A stretch of DNA of 64,000 nt. Source: Fimenecus sp045613685. Its GTDB lineage: Bacteria > Bacillota > Clostridia > Oscillospirales > Acutalibacteraceae. The notes under the pieces were generated by a model that saw only the letters and a program-made list of their open reading frames with translations, was not told the origin of the DNA and did no database searches. Both the position numbers and the translations under genes were made by a program. Shown piece after piece: positions 6,045 to 14,957 of the stretch (position 1 is the stretch's first letter; the number at the start of each line of letters is the position of its first letter). The stretch covers positions 46,222 through 110,221 of the forward strand of contig JAZLBL010000048.1 in the NCBI GenBank assembly GCA_045613685.1, read 5' to 3'.

Positions 6045-8630
6045 ATGAAAATTTTAGCGATTGACGGTAACAGTATTTTAAACAGAGCTTTTTATGGAAT
6101 CCGTGCTTTGTCAACTAAGGACGGCAGATTTACCAATGGTATTTATGGCTTTATGACAATTTTAATGAAACTTCGTGATGAAGTAGAGCCCGATGGTGTT
6201 GCTATTGCCTTTGACCTTAAAGCACCGACATTCCGTCATAAAATGTATGATGGATATAAAGCAAATCGTCATGGAATGCCACCAGAACTCGCTCAACAAT
6301 TACCTGTGCTCAAAGAACTTTTAACTACTTTGGGCTATAAAATCGTAACTCTTGAAGGTTATGAAGCAGATGATATTCTCGGCACAGTTGCAGGTATGTG
6401 TAAAGATGGCGACGAATGTTTTATCGCAACAGGTGACCGTGACTCATTCCAACTTATTCGTGATAATGTTACTGTTTTGTTGCCACACACCAAAATGGGC
6501 AAAACTACAACTGAAATTTATACTCCAAAACGACTTTTAGAAGAATATGGTGTTGAGCCACTTCAAATGATTGACATTAAAGCTCTTCAAGGAGATACAT
6601 CCGACTGTATTCCTGGTGTTGCAGGTGTCGGTCAGAAAACGGCAGGGGATTTAATCCGAAAATTCGATTCAATTCAGAATATTTATGACAATATTGATAC
6701 TCTCGAAATTAAAGAGAATCTCAAAAATAAGCTTGTTACAGATAAAGAAAAAGCATTTTTAAGCTATACTCTCGGCAAGATTATTGATGATGCTCCTATC
6801 GGCTGCGTGCTTGCTGATTTTGTGCCAGCAAATGCTGACGAAGAAAAGGCAAGAATGATGCTTGCTGACCTTGAAATGTTCAAGATTATTGAAAAACTTG
6901 AGTTTTCAGCACCAACTACTGTTGAGAAAAAAGATGAAAAAGTCAAAGAATTAGATTTTTCTGCAGATTTTTCAACTGATGAGTTGTTAAATAAAATAAA
7001 AGCAGAAAAGTGTGCATATTTCACCGTTGATTATAAGGATTTAGATAATCCACAATTCTGTTTCTTGTGCGATAACTCGGTTTATCACCTTGAACCAATG
7101 CATTTGGGATATTTTGACTTTATAAAAACTGTTTTAGAAGACGAAGAAATTAAAAAATATACTGACAACTCAAAACTCTTATATAGATTTGCATTCCTTA
7201 ATAAAATTGAGATTAAGGGTATGGCTTTTGATACATCTTTGGCAGGGTATATTCTTAATCCGTCAGCAAATGGATATAGCCCATTGCGACTTTGCGAAGA
7301 ATACAAAGCACCAATTCCAAAGGTGCAAAGTGATTTGACACTTGCACAAGACTGCGCAGTAATGAAATCTGTTTCGTTGCGTCTTAAAACACAGATTGAA
7401 AGTAACAATCAAGAATATTTGCTCTATAATGTTGAAATGCCACTTGCAGAAGTTTTGGCATCTATGGAGCATTTAGGCTTTATGGTTGACCGTAAGGGCA
7501 TTGCAGAATTTACTCAAAAAATAAGTGTTGAACTTAAAAATATTCAACAAGAGATTTACGATTTAGCGGGTGAAGAGTTTAATATTAATTCACCAAAACA
7601 GTTGGGTGTAATTCTCTTTGAAAAAATGGGACTTCCTGCAAAGAAAAAGACTAAGAGTGGTTATTCAACAAATGCAGATGTTCTTGAAAGCTTGCAAAAT
7701 GAAAATCCAATTATTGAGAAAATTTTATGGTTCAGAACTCTCTCAAAATTGTATTCAACTTATTGCGAAGGACTTTTAAAGGTAATCGGTGCAGACGGAA
7801 GAATTCACTCTTCATTTATTCAGACAGAAACACGTACAGGTCGAATTTCTTCAACTGAGCCAAATCTTCAAAATATACCTGTCCGTAAAGAAATCGGCAG
7901 AGAAATGAGAAAGTTCTTCGTTGCAAAAGAAGGTTCACTTTTAGCTGATGCCGACTATTCACAAATTGAACTTCGTGTACTTGCTCATATTGCAGACGAC
8001 GAAGAAATGCTCAAAGCTTTTAATAACGAAGTTGATATTCATACAGTAACTGCATCACAAGTGTTTAATATGCCACTTGAAATGGTTACACCATTAATGC
8101 GTAGTCGTGCAAAAGCCGTTAACTTCGGCATTGTTTATGGCATCGGTGCATTCTCACTTGCAAAGGATATAGGCGTTACACGAAAAGAAGCAGATGAATA
8201 TATTAAAGGTTATCTTCGTCTTTATGCAGGCGTAGACAAATATATGGAAACTGTTGTTGCTGAAGCAAAGGAAAAGGGATATGTTTCAACTCTTTGGGAG
8301 AGAAGAAGATATTTACCTGAGCTTTCTTCTTCAAACGGAATGCTTCGTGCGTTTGGTGAAAGAGTGGCAAGAAATATGCCTATTCAGGGTACAGCAGCAG
8401 ATATAATCAAAATTGCAATGGTTAAAGTTTATAACCGACTTAAAGACGAAAAAATGGATGCAAAGCTTATTCTTCAAGTCCACGACGAATTGATTGTTGA
8501 AGCACCTGAAAACGAAATTGACAAAGCCGCAAAAATCCTTTCAGAAGAAATGGAAAACGCTTGCCAAATGAAAGTGTGTTTAAGAGCAGATGTTAATATA
8601 GGTCGCACTTGGTACGACGCTAAAGATTAA
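6045..8630 (+). CDS. polA: DNA polymerase I
   Basis: Repair and lagging-strand gap-filling polymerase of 861 residues. The N-terminal 5'-3' exonuclease (residues about 1-290; IDGNSILNRAF, YEADDILG, GDTSDCIPG) is intact. The middle 3'-5' exonuclease fold (about 310-470) lacks the usual catalytic acidic residues (FTVDYKD in place of the DxE site), as in many Firmicutes, so proofreading is probably absent. The polymerase domain has motif A (DYSQIELR, D637), motif B (RSRAKAVNFGIVYG, K690) and motif C (HDE, 813-815). GGAG lies before ATG 6045. Confidence 0.97.
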   Translation: MKILAIDGNSILNRAFYGIRALSTKDGRFTNGIYGFMTILMKLRDEVEPDGVAIAFDLKAPTFRHKMYDGYKANRHGMPPELAQQLPVLKELLTTLGYKIVTLEGYEADDILGTVAGMCKDGDECFIATGDRDSFQLIRDNVTVLLPHTKMGKTTTEIYTPKRLLEEYGVEPLQMIDIKALQGDTSDCIPGVAGVGQKTAGDLIRKFDSIQNIYDNIDTLEIKENLKNKLVTDKEKAFLSYTLGKIIDDAPIGCVLADFVPANADEEKARMMLADLEMFKIIEKLEFSAPTTVEKKDEKVKELDFSADFSTDELLNKIKAEKCAYFTVDYKDLDNPQFCFLCDNSVYHLEPMHLGYFDFIKTVLEDEEIKKYTDNSKLLYRFAFLNKIEIKGMAFDTSLAGYILNPSANGYSPLRLCEEYKAPIPKVQSDLTLAQDCAVMKSVSLRLKTQIESNNQEYLLYNVEMPLAEVLASMEHLGFMVDRKGIAEFTQKISVELKNIQQEIYDLAGEEFNINSPKQLGVILFEKMGLPAKKKTKSGYSTNADVLESLQNENPIIEKILWFRTLSKLYSTYCEGLLKVIGADGRIHSSFIQTETRTGRISSTEPNLQNIPVRKEIGREMRKFFVAKEGSLLADADYSQIELRVLAHIADDEEMLKAFNNEVDIHTVTASQVFNMPLEMVTPLMRSRAKAVNFGIVYGIGAFSLAKDIGVTRKEADEYIKGYLRLYAGVDKYMETVVAEAKEKGYVSTLWERRRYLPELSSSNGMLRAFGERVARNMPIQGTAADIIKIAMVKVYNRLKDEKMDAKLILQVHDELIVEAPENEIDKAAKILSEEMENACQMKVCLRADVNIGRTWYDAKD

Positions 8631-8632
8631 AG

Positions 8633-8680
8633 CTTGGCTCCCCTGAAAGGGGAGCTGTCAGCAAAGCTGACTGAGGGGTT
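8633..8680 (+). repeat. REP-like palindromic unit 1
   Basis: Hairpin GCTCCCCTGAAAGGGGAGC, second hairpin GTCAGCAAAGCTGAC, tail TGAGGGGTT. It follows the polA stop by 3 bases and may terminate polA transcription. It is in tandem with unit 2. Confidence 0.85.
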
Positions 8681-8681
8681 T

Positions 8682-8730
8682 CTTGGCTCACCTGAAAGGG
8701 GAGCTGTCGAACGCAGTGAGACTGAGGGGT
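8682..8730 (+). repeat. REP-like palindromic unit 2, carries the ribosome binding site of the DUF559 gene
   Basis: Same plan as unit 1: CACCTGAAAGGGGAGC, variable hairpin GTC...GAC, tail TGAGGGGT. The tail's GAGGGG (8724-8729) lies 5 bases before ATG 8735 and is the only Shine-Dalgarno candidate of that gene. Confidence 0.85.
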
Positions 8731-8734
8731 AAAA

Positions 8735-9142
8735 ATGAAAGATTTCAAATTCACAGGTTACAATCATAAACTTAAAGAACAGTCAAGAGAGCTGCGAAGA
8801 AATATGACGGAACAAGAAAAGCGATTGTGGTTTTGTTTTTTAAAAGATTATCCAATCAAAATTTACAGACAACGTGTAATTGGTAGTTATATAGTTGATT
8901 TTTATTGTTCAAAAGCAAAAATTGTAATTGAAATTGACGGAAGTCAACACTACACTGATGAAGGTATCGATTATGATGAAAACAGAACAAAGGTAATAAA
9001 TGACTTTGGCGTCGAAGTTATAAGATTTTCTAATTATGATGTAAATACAAACTTTGAAGGAGTTTGCATGGAAATAGATAAAGTCATAAGTAGTAGGATA
9101 GGGCTTGATTTGCAAGTGTTTAACCCCTCTGTCACTCCGTGA
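8735..9142 (+). CDS. DUF559 domain protein (PD-(D/E)XK / Vsr-like nuclease family)
   Basis: 135 residues. The N-terminal basic helix (SRELRRNMTEQEKRLWF) and the nuclease core IVDFYC (D55) ... VIEIDGSQH (E66, D68, H72) ... VIRF (about 96-99) match the DUF559 fold related to very-short-patch repair endonucleases; the exact activity is unknown. The start codon directly follows REP-like unit 2, and the last residues (FNPSVTP and stop) are encoded by inverted unit 3. The gene therefore sits as cargo between inverted palindromes, interrupting the stretch between polA and the phosphatase gene. All expected catalytic residues are present, so it is probably functional. Confidence 0.85.
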   Translation: MKDFKFTGYNHKLKEQSRELRRNMTEQEKRLWFCFLKDYPIKIYRQRVIGSYIVDFYCSKAKIVIEIDGSQHYTDEGIDYDENRTKVINDFGVEVIRFSNYDVNTNFEGVCMEIDKVISSRIGLDLQVFNPSVTP

Positions 9143-9167
9143 CATCTCCCCTTTCAGGGGAGACAAG
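9122..9167 (-). repeat. REP-like palindromic unit 3 (inverted)
   Basis: Reverse-complement copy of units 1 and 2: AACCCCTC, GTCACTCCGTGAC hairpin, CTCCCCTTTCAGGGGAG hairpin. It provides the stop codon (9140-9142) of the DUF559 gene and marks the right boundary of the cassette. Confidence 0.85.
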
Positions 9168-9200
9168 AATATTGATTTCTATAAAAATCGAGGTAACGAT

Positions 9201-9503
9201 ATGAAAGATGTAATTTTGAGCGCAGATGGAGATTGTGTGGTTTATTCTGTGCCTGATGAAGTTGCGGATAATTTGCGTGAGTATTGTATAGAATTTTGTG
9301 ATGAATGGCTTTGGAAAAGCCCAGACGCTAAAAAATACAGAAGCAAAAATGGTGTGTGCTATAACGAAGAAGATTTTATTGAGTATTTGAACAAGTGGTT
9401 GTTTCCAAAGCAGATATCAAAGTTTGTACAAAATATTGGCTGGATTTCAAGTAACTCACAGATTCCACAAAAATATAAGGATTGTCCTAGGTTTAATTTT
9501 TAA
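9201..9503 (+). CDS. Small hypothetical protein
   Basis: 100 residues, not recognised. It is acidic, with several aromatic residues and cysteines (YCIEFCDEWLWKSPDAK); no membrane segment, signal peptide or known motif is visible. Start at ATG 9201 with GAGG upstream; a longer in-frame reading (from 9105) would run back through the REP-like unit and is rejected. It ends 14 bases before the phosphatase-acetyltransferase gene on the same strand, so it may be its operon partner. Confidence 0.65.
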   Translation: MKDVILSADGDCVVYSVPDEVADNLREYCIEFCDEWLWKSPDAKKYRSKNGVCYNEEDFIEYLNKWLFPKQISKFVQNIGWISSNSQIPQKYKDCPRFNF

Positions 9504-9517
9504 GAGAAGAATTATCT

Positions 9518-10381
9518 ATGAAAAAAATAATGTTTATCTGCAGTGGTAACACTTGCAGAAGTCCTTTAGCAGAAGGACTTTTCAAAAACTATTTACAACA
9601 AAACAATATTACTGATATCGAAGTATCAAGTGCGGGAATTTCTGTATTCCCAGGTGATGAAATCAGCGTGAATTCTGCTCTTGTAGCAATGAATAGGGGA
9701 GTTAATATCTCTCTTCATCGTGCTCAAAAACTTAATCCGCAGCACATTGTTGAAACTGACTTGTTTGTATGTATGACCGAAAGCCATAGTGCTGTGATTT
9801 CAAAATATTGTGATTCTTCAAAAATTATGACGTTGAATGTGCCGGACCCATATGGTCAAAGCATTGAAAAATATGAAGAATGTGCAAAAGAAATTGAAGC
9901 GTCATTTCCACAAATTCTTAATAAAATTAATAGCATTGCAACAATTTGTGAGATGAAAGAAGAGCATATTCCGTTTATTGCTGACCTTGAAAAAGAATGC
10001 TTTGCAGAGCCTTGGAGTGAAGATTCATTAAAAGATGAGCTAACTAATGAAACCGCAAGGTTTTATGTGCTTGAAAATCAAGGCAAGGTGCAAGGGTATA
10101 TCGGTGCTAACAATATTTGCGGTGAAGTTTATATCACAAACGTTGCAGTGAATTCTAATGCTCGTGGCAAGGGATACGGCAAAAAACTTGTGAATCATCT
10201 CGTTATGCAAAGTCAGTTTGAAAACGCACTTTTTGTAACTCTTGAAGTTAGAAAATCCAACGAAAATGCTATAAAGTTATACGAAAAATGTAGATTTAAA
10301 AGAATCGGTGAGAGAAAGAATTTTTATTCAAAACCAACCGAAGATGGACTTATATATACACTTTATTTAAAGGAATATTGA
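9518..10381 (+). CDS. Fusion: low-molecular-weight protein tyrosine phosphatase + RimI N-acetyltransferase
   Basis: 287 residues with two domains in one uninterrupted frame. Residues 1-145 are a low-molecular-weight phosphatase: the P-loop C8-SGNTC-R14-S and the general acid D110 in VPDPYG are intact. Residues about 145-287 are a GNAT domain of the RimI type, with acetyl-CoA loop RGKGYG (216-221) and a C-terminal NAIKLYEKCRFKRIGERKNFY segment. RimI acetylates the N-terminus of ribosomal protein S18 in E. coli. rimI lies beside tsaD in many bacteria, and here tsaD begins 2 bases after the stop, so the GNAT half is in its usual place. The phosphatase half is the unusual part; its substrate is unknown. 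Confidence 0.88.
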   Translation: MKKIMFICSGNTCRSPLAEGLFKNYLQQNNITDIEVSSAGISVFPGDEISVNSALVAMNRGVNISLHRAQKLNPQHIVETDLFVCMTESHSAVISKYCDSSKIMTLNVPDPYGQSIEKYEECAKEIEASFPQILNKINSIATICEMKEEHIPFIADLEKECFAEPWSEDSLKDELTNETARFYVLENQGKVQGYIGANNICGEVYITNVAVNSNARGKGYGKKLVNHLVMQSQFENALFVTLEVRKSNENAIKLYEKCRFKRIGERKNFYSKPTEDGLIYTLYLKEY

Positions 10382-10383
10382 TT

Positions 10384-11403
10384 ATGAAAATTTTAGCAAT
10401 TGAAAGCTCATGTGACGAAACTGCAGCAGCTGTAGTTGAGGATGGAAGAAACGTATTGTCAAATGTAGTGTCAACACAGATTGAAAAACATAAAATATTT
10501 GGTGGCGTTGTGCCTGAGATTGCATCAAGATTACATACTGAAAACATCTCTTGGGTTGTAGAAAAAGCACTTGATGATGCTAATTGCACACTTGATGATG
10601 TTGATGCTATCGGTGTTACCTATGCACCCGGTCTTATTGGTGCTTTGCTTGTTGGTGTGAATTATGCAAAGGGATTAGCACTGGCAAGTGGCAAACCATT
10701 AGTGCCTGTGCATCACTTACGCTCACATATTGCGGCAAATTATATCACTCATAAAGAACTTAAACCACCATTTATGTGCCTTGTGGTGTCAGGTGGTAAT
10801 ACTTTGCTTTGCAAGGTGAATGACTACACAGATTTTGAAGTGATTGGTCGCACTCGTGATGATGCAGCAGGTGAAGCGATGGATAAAGCGGCTCGTACTT
10901 TGGGACTTCCTTATCCTGGTGGTGTGAATTTGGATAAAATTTCAAAAGATGGAGATAATATAAAATATAAATTCCCTAAACCAAGAGTTGACGGTAGTCC
11001 TTTGGATTTTAGTTTTTCAGGACTTAAAACAAATGTAATAAACCTTGTTCACAACGCAGAGCAAAAAGGTGAAGAAGTGAACCCTGCTGATGTAGGAGCA
11101 TCTTTTATAAATGCAGTTGCGAATTGTCTTTGCGAAAACACAGAAAAAGCAATGGAAATGCACGACGAAAAGACACTTGTCCTTGCAGGTGGTGTATCTG
11201 CAAACTCTGTGCTTCGTAGCAGAATGGAAAAACTCGCAAAAGAAAAGGGTTGGGAACTCTATTTGCCTGACTTATCACTTTGCGGTGATAATGCTGCAAT
11301 GGTTGGTGCACAGGGATATTTTGAATTCTTAAAAGGCCAAAGAGCAACTATGGCTCTTAACGGAAAAGCAACTGCTGATATATCGGTTGCTTATGAAGAA
11401 TAA
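10384..11403 (+). CDS. tsaD: tRNA N6-adenosine threonylcarbamoyltransferase
   Basis: Transfers threonylcarbamoyl to A37 of ANN-decoding tRNAs, working with TsaB and TsaE (not in this window). ASKHA start IESSCDETAAA, metal-binding histidines H111 and H115 (HHLRSH, where many family members have HHxEGH), and the Gly-rich VSGGNT and LAGGVSAN loops are visible. Length 339 residues is normal. ATG 10384 is preferred over an upstream TTG because AAGGA lies 9 bases before it. It is translationally close to the RimI fusion. Confidence 0.95.
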   Translation: MKILAIESSCDETAAAVVEDGRNVLSNVVSTQIEKHKIFGGVVPEIASRLHTENISWVVEKALDDANCTLDDVDAIGVTYAPGLIGALLVGVNYAKGLALASGKPLVPVHHLRSHIAANYITHKELKPPFMCLVVSGGNTLLCKVNDYTDFEVIGRTRDDAAGEAMDKAARTLGLPYPGGVNLDKISKDGDNIKYKFPKPRVDGSPLDFSFSGLKTNVINLVHNAEQKGEEVNPADVGASFINAVANCLCENTEKAMEMHDEKTLVLAGGVSANSVLRSRMEKLAKEKGWELYLPDLSLCGDNAAMVGAQGYFEFLKGQRATMALNGKATADISVAYEE

Positions 11404-11463
11404 AAATTGTATAAATATATAAAAACTATACATTAAATTGATAAATTATTAACATTTTACCTA

Positions 11464-11492
11464 TTGAATATTTCCCATATATAATGTATAAT
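11464..11492 (+). promoter_or_regulatory. Promoter for pckA
   Basis: TTGAAT (11464-11469), 17-base spacer, TATAAT (11487-11492). The leader to the start codon would be about 67 bases and is AT-rich. Confidence 0.7.
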
Positions 11493-11565
11493 AACCATAC
11501 AAAATTATAATAGGTAAGTTTGGACTAATTTTGTTATTAAAATGAATTTATATAAAGGAGCGAAC

Positions 11566-13362
11566 ATGTATATGGCACTCACAAACAACAAGACAATCCT
11601 TGAATGGATTGACAAACAAGTTGAACTCGTTAAGCCTGACAATATTGTTTGGATTGACGGTAGCGAAGAACAAATCGAAGCTCTTCGTGCAGAAGCTTGT
11701 GCAACTGGCGAAATTATTAAACTTAATCAGGACCTTCTTCCAGACTGCTACTACCACAAAACAGCAGTTAACGACGTTGCTCGTGTTGAAGACAGAACTC
11801 TTATCTGCTCAAAGAAAGAAGAAGATGCAGGTCCAACAAACCACTGGATGGACCCAGAAAAAGCATACGCAATGCTTTATGATATTGCAAAAGATAGCTA
11901 CAAGGGTAGAACAATGTATGTTATCCCTTATTCAATGGGACCAATCGGTTCACCACTTGCAAAAGTAGGTATCGAGCTTACAGACTCAATCTATGTTGTT
12001 CTTAATATGCTCATTATGACTCGTGTTGGTAAAGCAGTTATGGATGCTTTCGGCGACGAGAGCAACGACTGGGTTCGTGGTCTCCACTGTAAATGTGACA
12101 TCGACGCAGAAAACAGATGGATTTGCCAGTTCCCTGAAGATAACACAATTATTTCAGTTAACTCAGGTTACGGCGGAAACGTTCTTCTTGGTAAAAAATG
12201 CTTTGCACTTCGTATTGCTTCATATCAGGGTAAAAACGAAGGTTGGCAAGCTGAACACATGCTTATTCTTGGTATCGAAAATCCAAAGGGCGAAGTTAAG
12301 TACATCTGTGCTGCTTTCCCATCAGCATGTGGTAAAACAAACCTTGCAATGCTTATTCCACCAGAAGGATATCAGGCAAAAGGCTATAAAGTATGGTGCG
12401 TAGGTGACGATATTTCTTGGATTAGAAAAGGTCCTGATGGTCGTCTTTATGCTATCAACCCAGAAAATGGTTTCTTCGGTGTTGCTCCTGGTACAAACGT
12501 TAAGTCAAACCCAAATGCTCTTGCATCAACAAAGAAGGGCACAATCTTCACAAACGTTGCTCGTAATCTTGATGACAATACAGTTTGGTGGGAAGGTCTC
12601 GACAAGAACCCTCCTGTAAACGCAGTTGAATGGACAGGTATCGAAACAAATGGTGTTGAATGGAAAGCAGAAGACAAGAACCTTGCTCATCCAAACAGCC
12701 GTTTCACAGCTCCTGCTGTTAACTGTCCTTGCATCAGCTCTGAATTCGAAAATCCTGCAGGTGTTCCAATCTCAGCTTTCGTATTCGGTGGCCGTCGTGC
12801 AAAGCTTGCTCCACTCGTATATCAGTCACGTGACTGGAACCACGGTGTATTCGTTGGTTCAATCATGGCTTCTGAAACAACAGCAGCTGCAGCTGGTGCA
12901 GTAGGTGTTGTTCGTCGTGACCCAATGGCTATGCTTCCATTCTGCGGTTACAATATGGGTGACTACTGGCAGCACTGGATTAACATTGGTAAGACTCTTG
13001 ACGCTGACAAAGCTCCAAAAATCTTCAATGTTAACTGGTTCAGAAAAGACGATGAAGGCAACTTTATGTGGCCAGGTTTCGGTGATAACCTTCGTGTTCT
13101 TGAATGGATTATCAAGCGTTGCGAAAACGAAGTTGACGCTCAGGAAACAGCAATCGGTTACCTTCCATATGCTAAAGACATCAACATCGAAGGTCTTGAA
13201 GGTGAAGTTTCAGTTGAATCACTTGAAAGCATCCTTGACGTTGATAAGGACCTTTGGGCAGCTGAAGCAGAAGGCATCGCAGAATTCTATGGTAAATTCG
13301 GCGACAAGCTTCCTGAAACACTCAAAGAAGAACTTGAAACACTCAAGGCTAACCTTAAATAA
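11566..13362 (+). CDS. pckA: Phosphoenolpyruvate carboxykinase (GTP)
   Basis: Interconverts oxaloacetate and phosphoenolpyruvate with GTP. The protein is of the GTP-dependent class: kinase-1 loop SACGKTN near residue 257, the mobile omega-loop and substrate region FVGSIMASETTAAA, and MLPFCGYNMGDYW. About 598 residues, a normal length. Start taken at ATG 11566 (AAGGAG 5 bases upstream); ATG 11572 is a close alternative. The gene has its own promoter and strong terminator, so it is a single-gene unit. It may run toward oxaloacetate in fermentative carbon dioxide fixation (inference). Confidence 0.96.
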   Translation: MYMALTNNKTILEWIDKQVELVKPDNIVWIDGSEEQIEALRAEACATGEIIKLNQDLLPDCYYHKTAVNDVARVEDRTLICSKKEEDAGPTNHWMDPEKAYAMLYDIAKDSYKGRTMYVIPYSMGPIGSPLAKVGIELTDSIYVVLNMLIMTRVGKAVMDAFGDESNDWVRGLHCKCDIDAENRWICQFPEDNTIISVNSGYGGNVLLGKKCFALRIASYQGKNEGWQAEHMLILGIENPKGEVKYICAAFPSACGKTNLAMLIPPEGYQAKGYKVWCVGDDISWIRKGPDGRLYAINPENGFFGVAPGTNVKSNPNALASTKKGTIFTNVARNLDDNTVWWEGLDKNPPVNAVEWTGIETNGVEWKAEDKNLAHPNSRFTAPAVNCPCISSEFENPAGVPISAFVFGGRRAKLAPLVYQSRDWNHGVFVGSIMASETTAAAAGAVGVVRRDPMAMLPFCGYNMGDYWQHWINIGKTLDADKAPKIFNVNWFRKDDEGNFMWPGFGDNLRVLEWIIKRCENEVDAQETAIGYLPYAKDINIEGLEGEVSVESLESILDVDKDLWAAEAEGIAEFYGKFGDKLPETLKEELETLKANLK

Positions 13363-13376
13363 AATGAATTACATTA

Positions 13377-13402
13377 AAACGGAGCTTCGGCTCCGTTTTT
13401 TG
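13377..13402 (+). terminator. Terminator of pckA
   Basis: Hairpin ACGGAGC-TTCG-GCTCCGT followed by TTTTTT. Confidence 0.9.
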
Positions 13403-13407
13403 CTGCA

Positions 13408-13626
13408 CAAATTTGAATTTGTCTAACTGTTTTAAAATTTATATCTCACCAAAACCAACCATCAAACAATGTAGGGGTCATTCACGAATGACCCGTTCCA
13501 AATGTGAGATGTAACCTTTACGGGCGATTCGTGAATCGCCCCTACAATAATTGCAACGCAGTTCCAAAATTATTCACTATTCATCATTCATTATTCATTA
13601 AAAACAATTCGACAAACTCCAATTTA
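13408..13626. repeat. MITE-like intergenic element, copy B
   Basis: Starts with CAAATTTGAATTTGTC (13408-13423), as in copy A, and ends with GACAAACTCCAATTTA (13611-13626). The inner block at 13470-13546 runs TGTAGGGG...CCCCTACA and holds two hairpins (GGGTCATTCACGAATGACCC and GGGCGATTCGTGAATCGCCC). It fills the pckA-phosphoesterase gap; no gene is seen in it. Confidence 0.75.
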
Positions 13627-13687
13627 TCAAATTGTTTTTCTTCTTGAATTTAACATATAACAATTGTATAATATTCTCGGTGATATT

Positions 13688-14812
13688 ATGGAACTTAAAT
13701 TTAATAACGGAAAATTCAGAATAATGCAAATTGCCGACACACAAGATACAAGTTGGACTTCACCTGACACTGTGAATTTCATTCGTTGTGCACTTGAAAA
13801 GGCAAAACCTGATTTGGTTGTATTCAGTGGTGACCAGTTAAAGGGATATGGCATTACATTTAATATTGGTGACAGAAAAGCAAATCCAAAGATTGCAATT
13901 GATAATCTTTTGAAGCCGATTGATGAAATGGGTGTACCTTTTACATTTGTTTTCGGTAACCACGACGACCAGTGTGCTGCAAATAAAGAGCAACAGTTAG
14001 AGCTTTATAAGCAACACGAAAATTGTTTGGCTTTTAATGCAGATGACAATATCGATGGCTATTGCAACCATAATCTTCTTGTTATGGGTGAAGATGGTAC
14101 TCCAAAGCTCAATGTGCTTTTGATTGATAGTCTTTCGATGAGTTTGAATGGTAGATGTAGTCCTGTGTCAGAAGGTCAGATTGAATGGTATAAAGGTCTT
14201 CGTGACGGGCTTAAAGAAAAACATGGTGACTATGTGCCAACCATAATGTTTCAACATATTCCTGTGCCTGAAATGTGGAATTTACTTATGGAAGTTCCAA
14301 AGAAGAAAGGCGTAGCAACAGGCTATCGTGACCACGCAGGCAAGTTCTTTGACTTAAACCCTGAATGTTGCGAAATCAATGACCATTCTTTTGTATGGGA
14401 AACCCCTGCCACACCTGAAGTGAATACAGGCGAATTTGATGCTCTTAATGAAAAAGGCGATGTGTTTGCTATGTTCTTCGGCCACGACCATAACAACTCA
14501 TTTGTGGGCGAATACAAGGGTATGAAAATGGGCTATACACAAGGCTGTGGATTCAATGTCTATGGTCCCGCAGATAAAAGGGGAGTGCGCATTTTCGATT
14601 TCGACGAAAATGATGTCAAGAACTTTGAAACAACAACAATTGAGATTAAAGATTTGCCAGATTTTAAGGTGGAAAAGAAAATCCGTTATAATGCATATAC
14701 TTATGCACCAAATAGCTTTGATGCAGCAATGCCGCTTATAAAAGGCGCAGTCGCAGGTATCGTCGCAACAGTTGGACTTGTAACAGCAAGAAAAATATTG
14801 AAGAAGAAATAA
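13688..14812 (+). CDS. Calcineurin-like metallophosphoesterase with C-terminal membrane anchor
   Basis: 374 residues. Metal-binding motifs of the superfamily occur in order: IADTQD (DxQ variant of the first motif), FSGDQ, FGNHDD, MFQHIP and GHDHNN. The last 30 residues (GAVAGIVATVGLVTARKILKKK) form a single hydrophobic helix followed by lysines, suggesting a tail anchor in the membrane with the enzyme in the cytoplasm; there is no N-terminal signal peptide. The substrate is unknown. ATG 13688 is chosen because GGTG lies just upstream. Flanked by MITE-like copies B and C. Confidence 0.85.
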   Translation: MELKFNNGKFRIMQIADTQDTSWTSPDTVNFIRCALEKAKPDLVVFSGDQLKGYGITFNIGDRKANPKIAIDNLLKPIDEMGVPFTFVFGNHDDQCAANKEQQLELYKQHENCLAFNADDNIDGYCNHNLLVMGEDGTPKLNVLLIDSLSMSLNGRCSPVSEGQIEWYKGLRDGLKEKHGDYVPTIMFQHIPVPEMWNLLMEVPKKKGVATGYRDHAGKFFDLNPECCEINDHSFVWETPATPEVNTGEFDALNEKGDVFAMFFGHDHNNSFVGEYKGMKMGYTQGCGFNVYGPADKRGVRIFDFDENDVKNFETTTIEIKDLPDFKVEKKIRYNAYTYAPNSFDAAMPLIKGAVAGIVATVGLVTARKILKKK

Positions 14813-14820
14813 TGTAGTAA

Positions 14821-14849
14821 GGGACGCCGAATCGGCGTCCCGTTTTTTT
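14821..14849 (+). terminator. Terminator of the metallophosphoesterase gene
   Basis: Hairpin GGGACGCCG-AAT-CGGCGTCCC followed by seven T. Confidence 0.9.
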
Positions 14850-14899
14850 GTTAGAAAAATTGGGAGTTTGTCGAATTGATTTAATGAAAAGATATTCTC

Positions 14900-14943
14900 G
14901 GCTCCCCTTGTCAGGGGAGCTGTCGCGTAGCGACTGAGGGGTA
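14900..14943 (+). repeat. REP-like palindromic unit 4
   Basis: GGCTCCCCTTGTCAGGGGAGC hairpin (by position), GTCGCGTAGCGAC hairpin and TGAGGGGT tail, the same plan as the units around the DUF559 gene. Confidence 0.85.
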
Positions 14944-14957
14944 GTCAAAATCCTATC

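Noticed and set aside
9105..9200. Extended start for the small hypothetical protein
   Set aside because: The frame runs through REP-like unit 3; ATG 9201 has its own GAGG.
11600..12904. Several plus-strand frames inside pckA
   Set aside because: Out-of-frame shadows of pckA with biased Leu/Gln composition and no ribosome sites.
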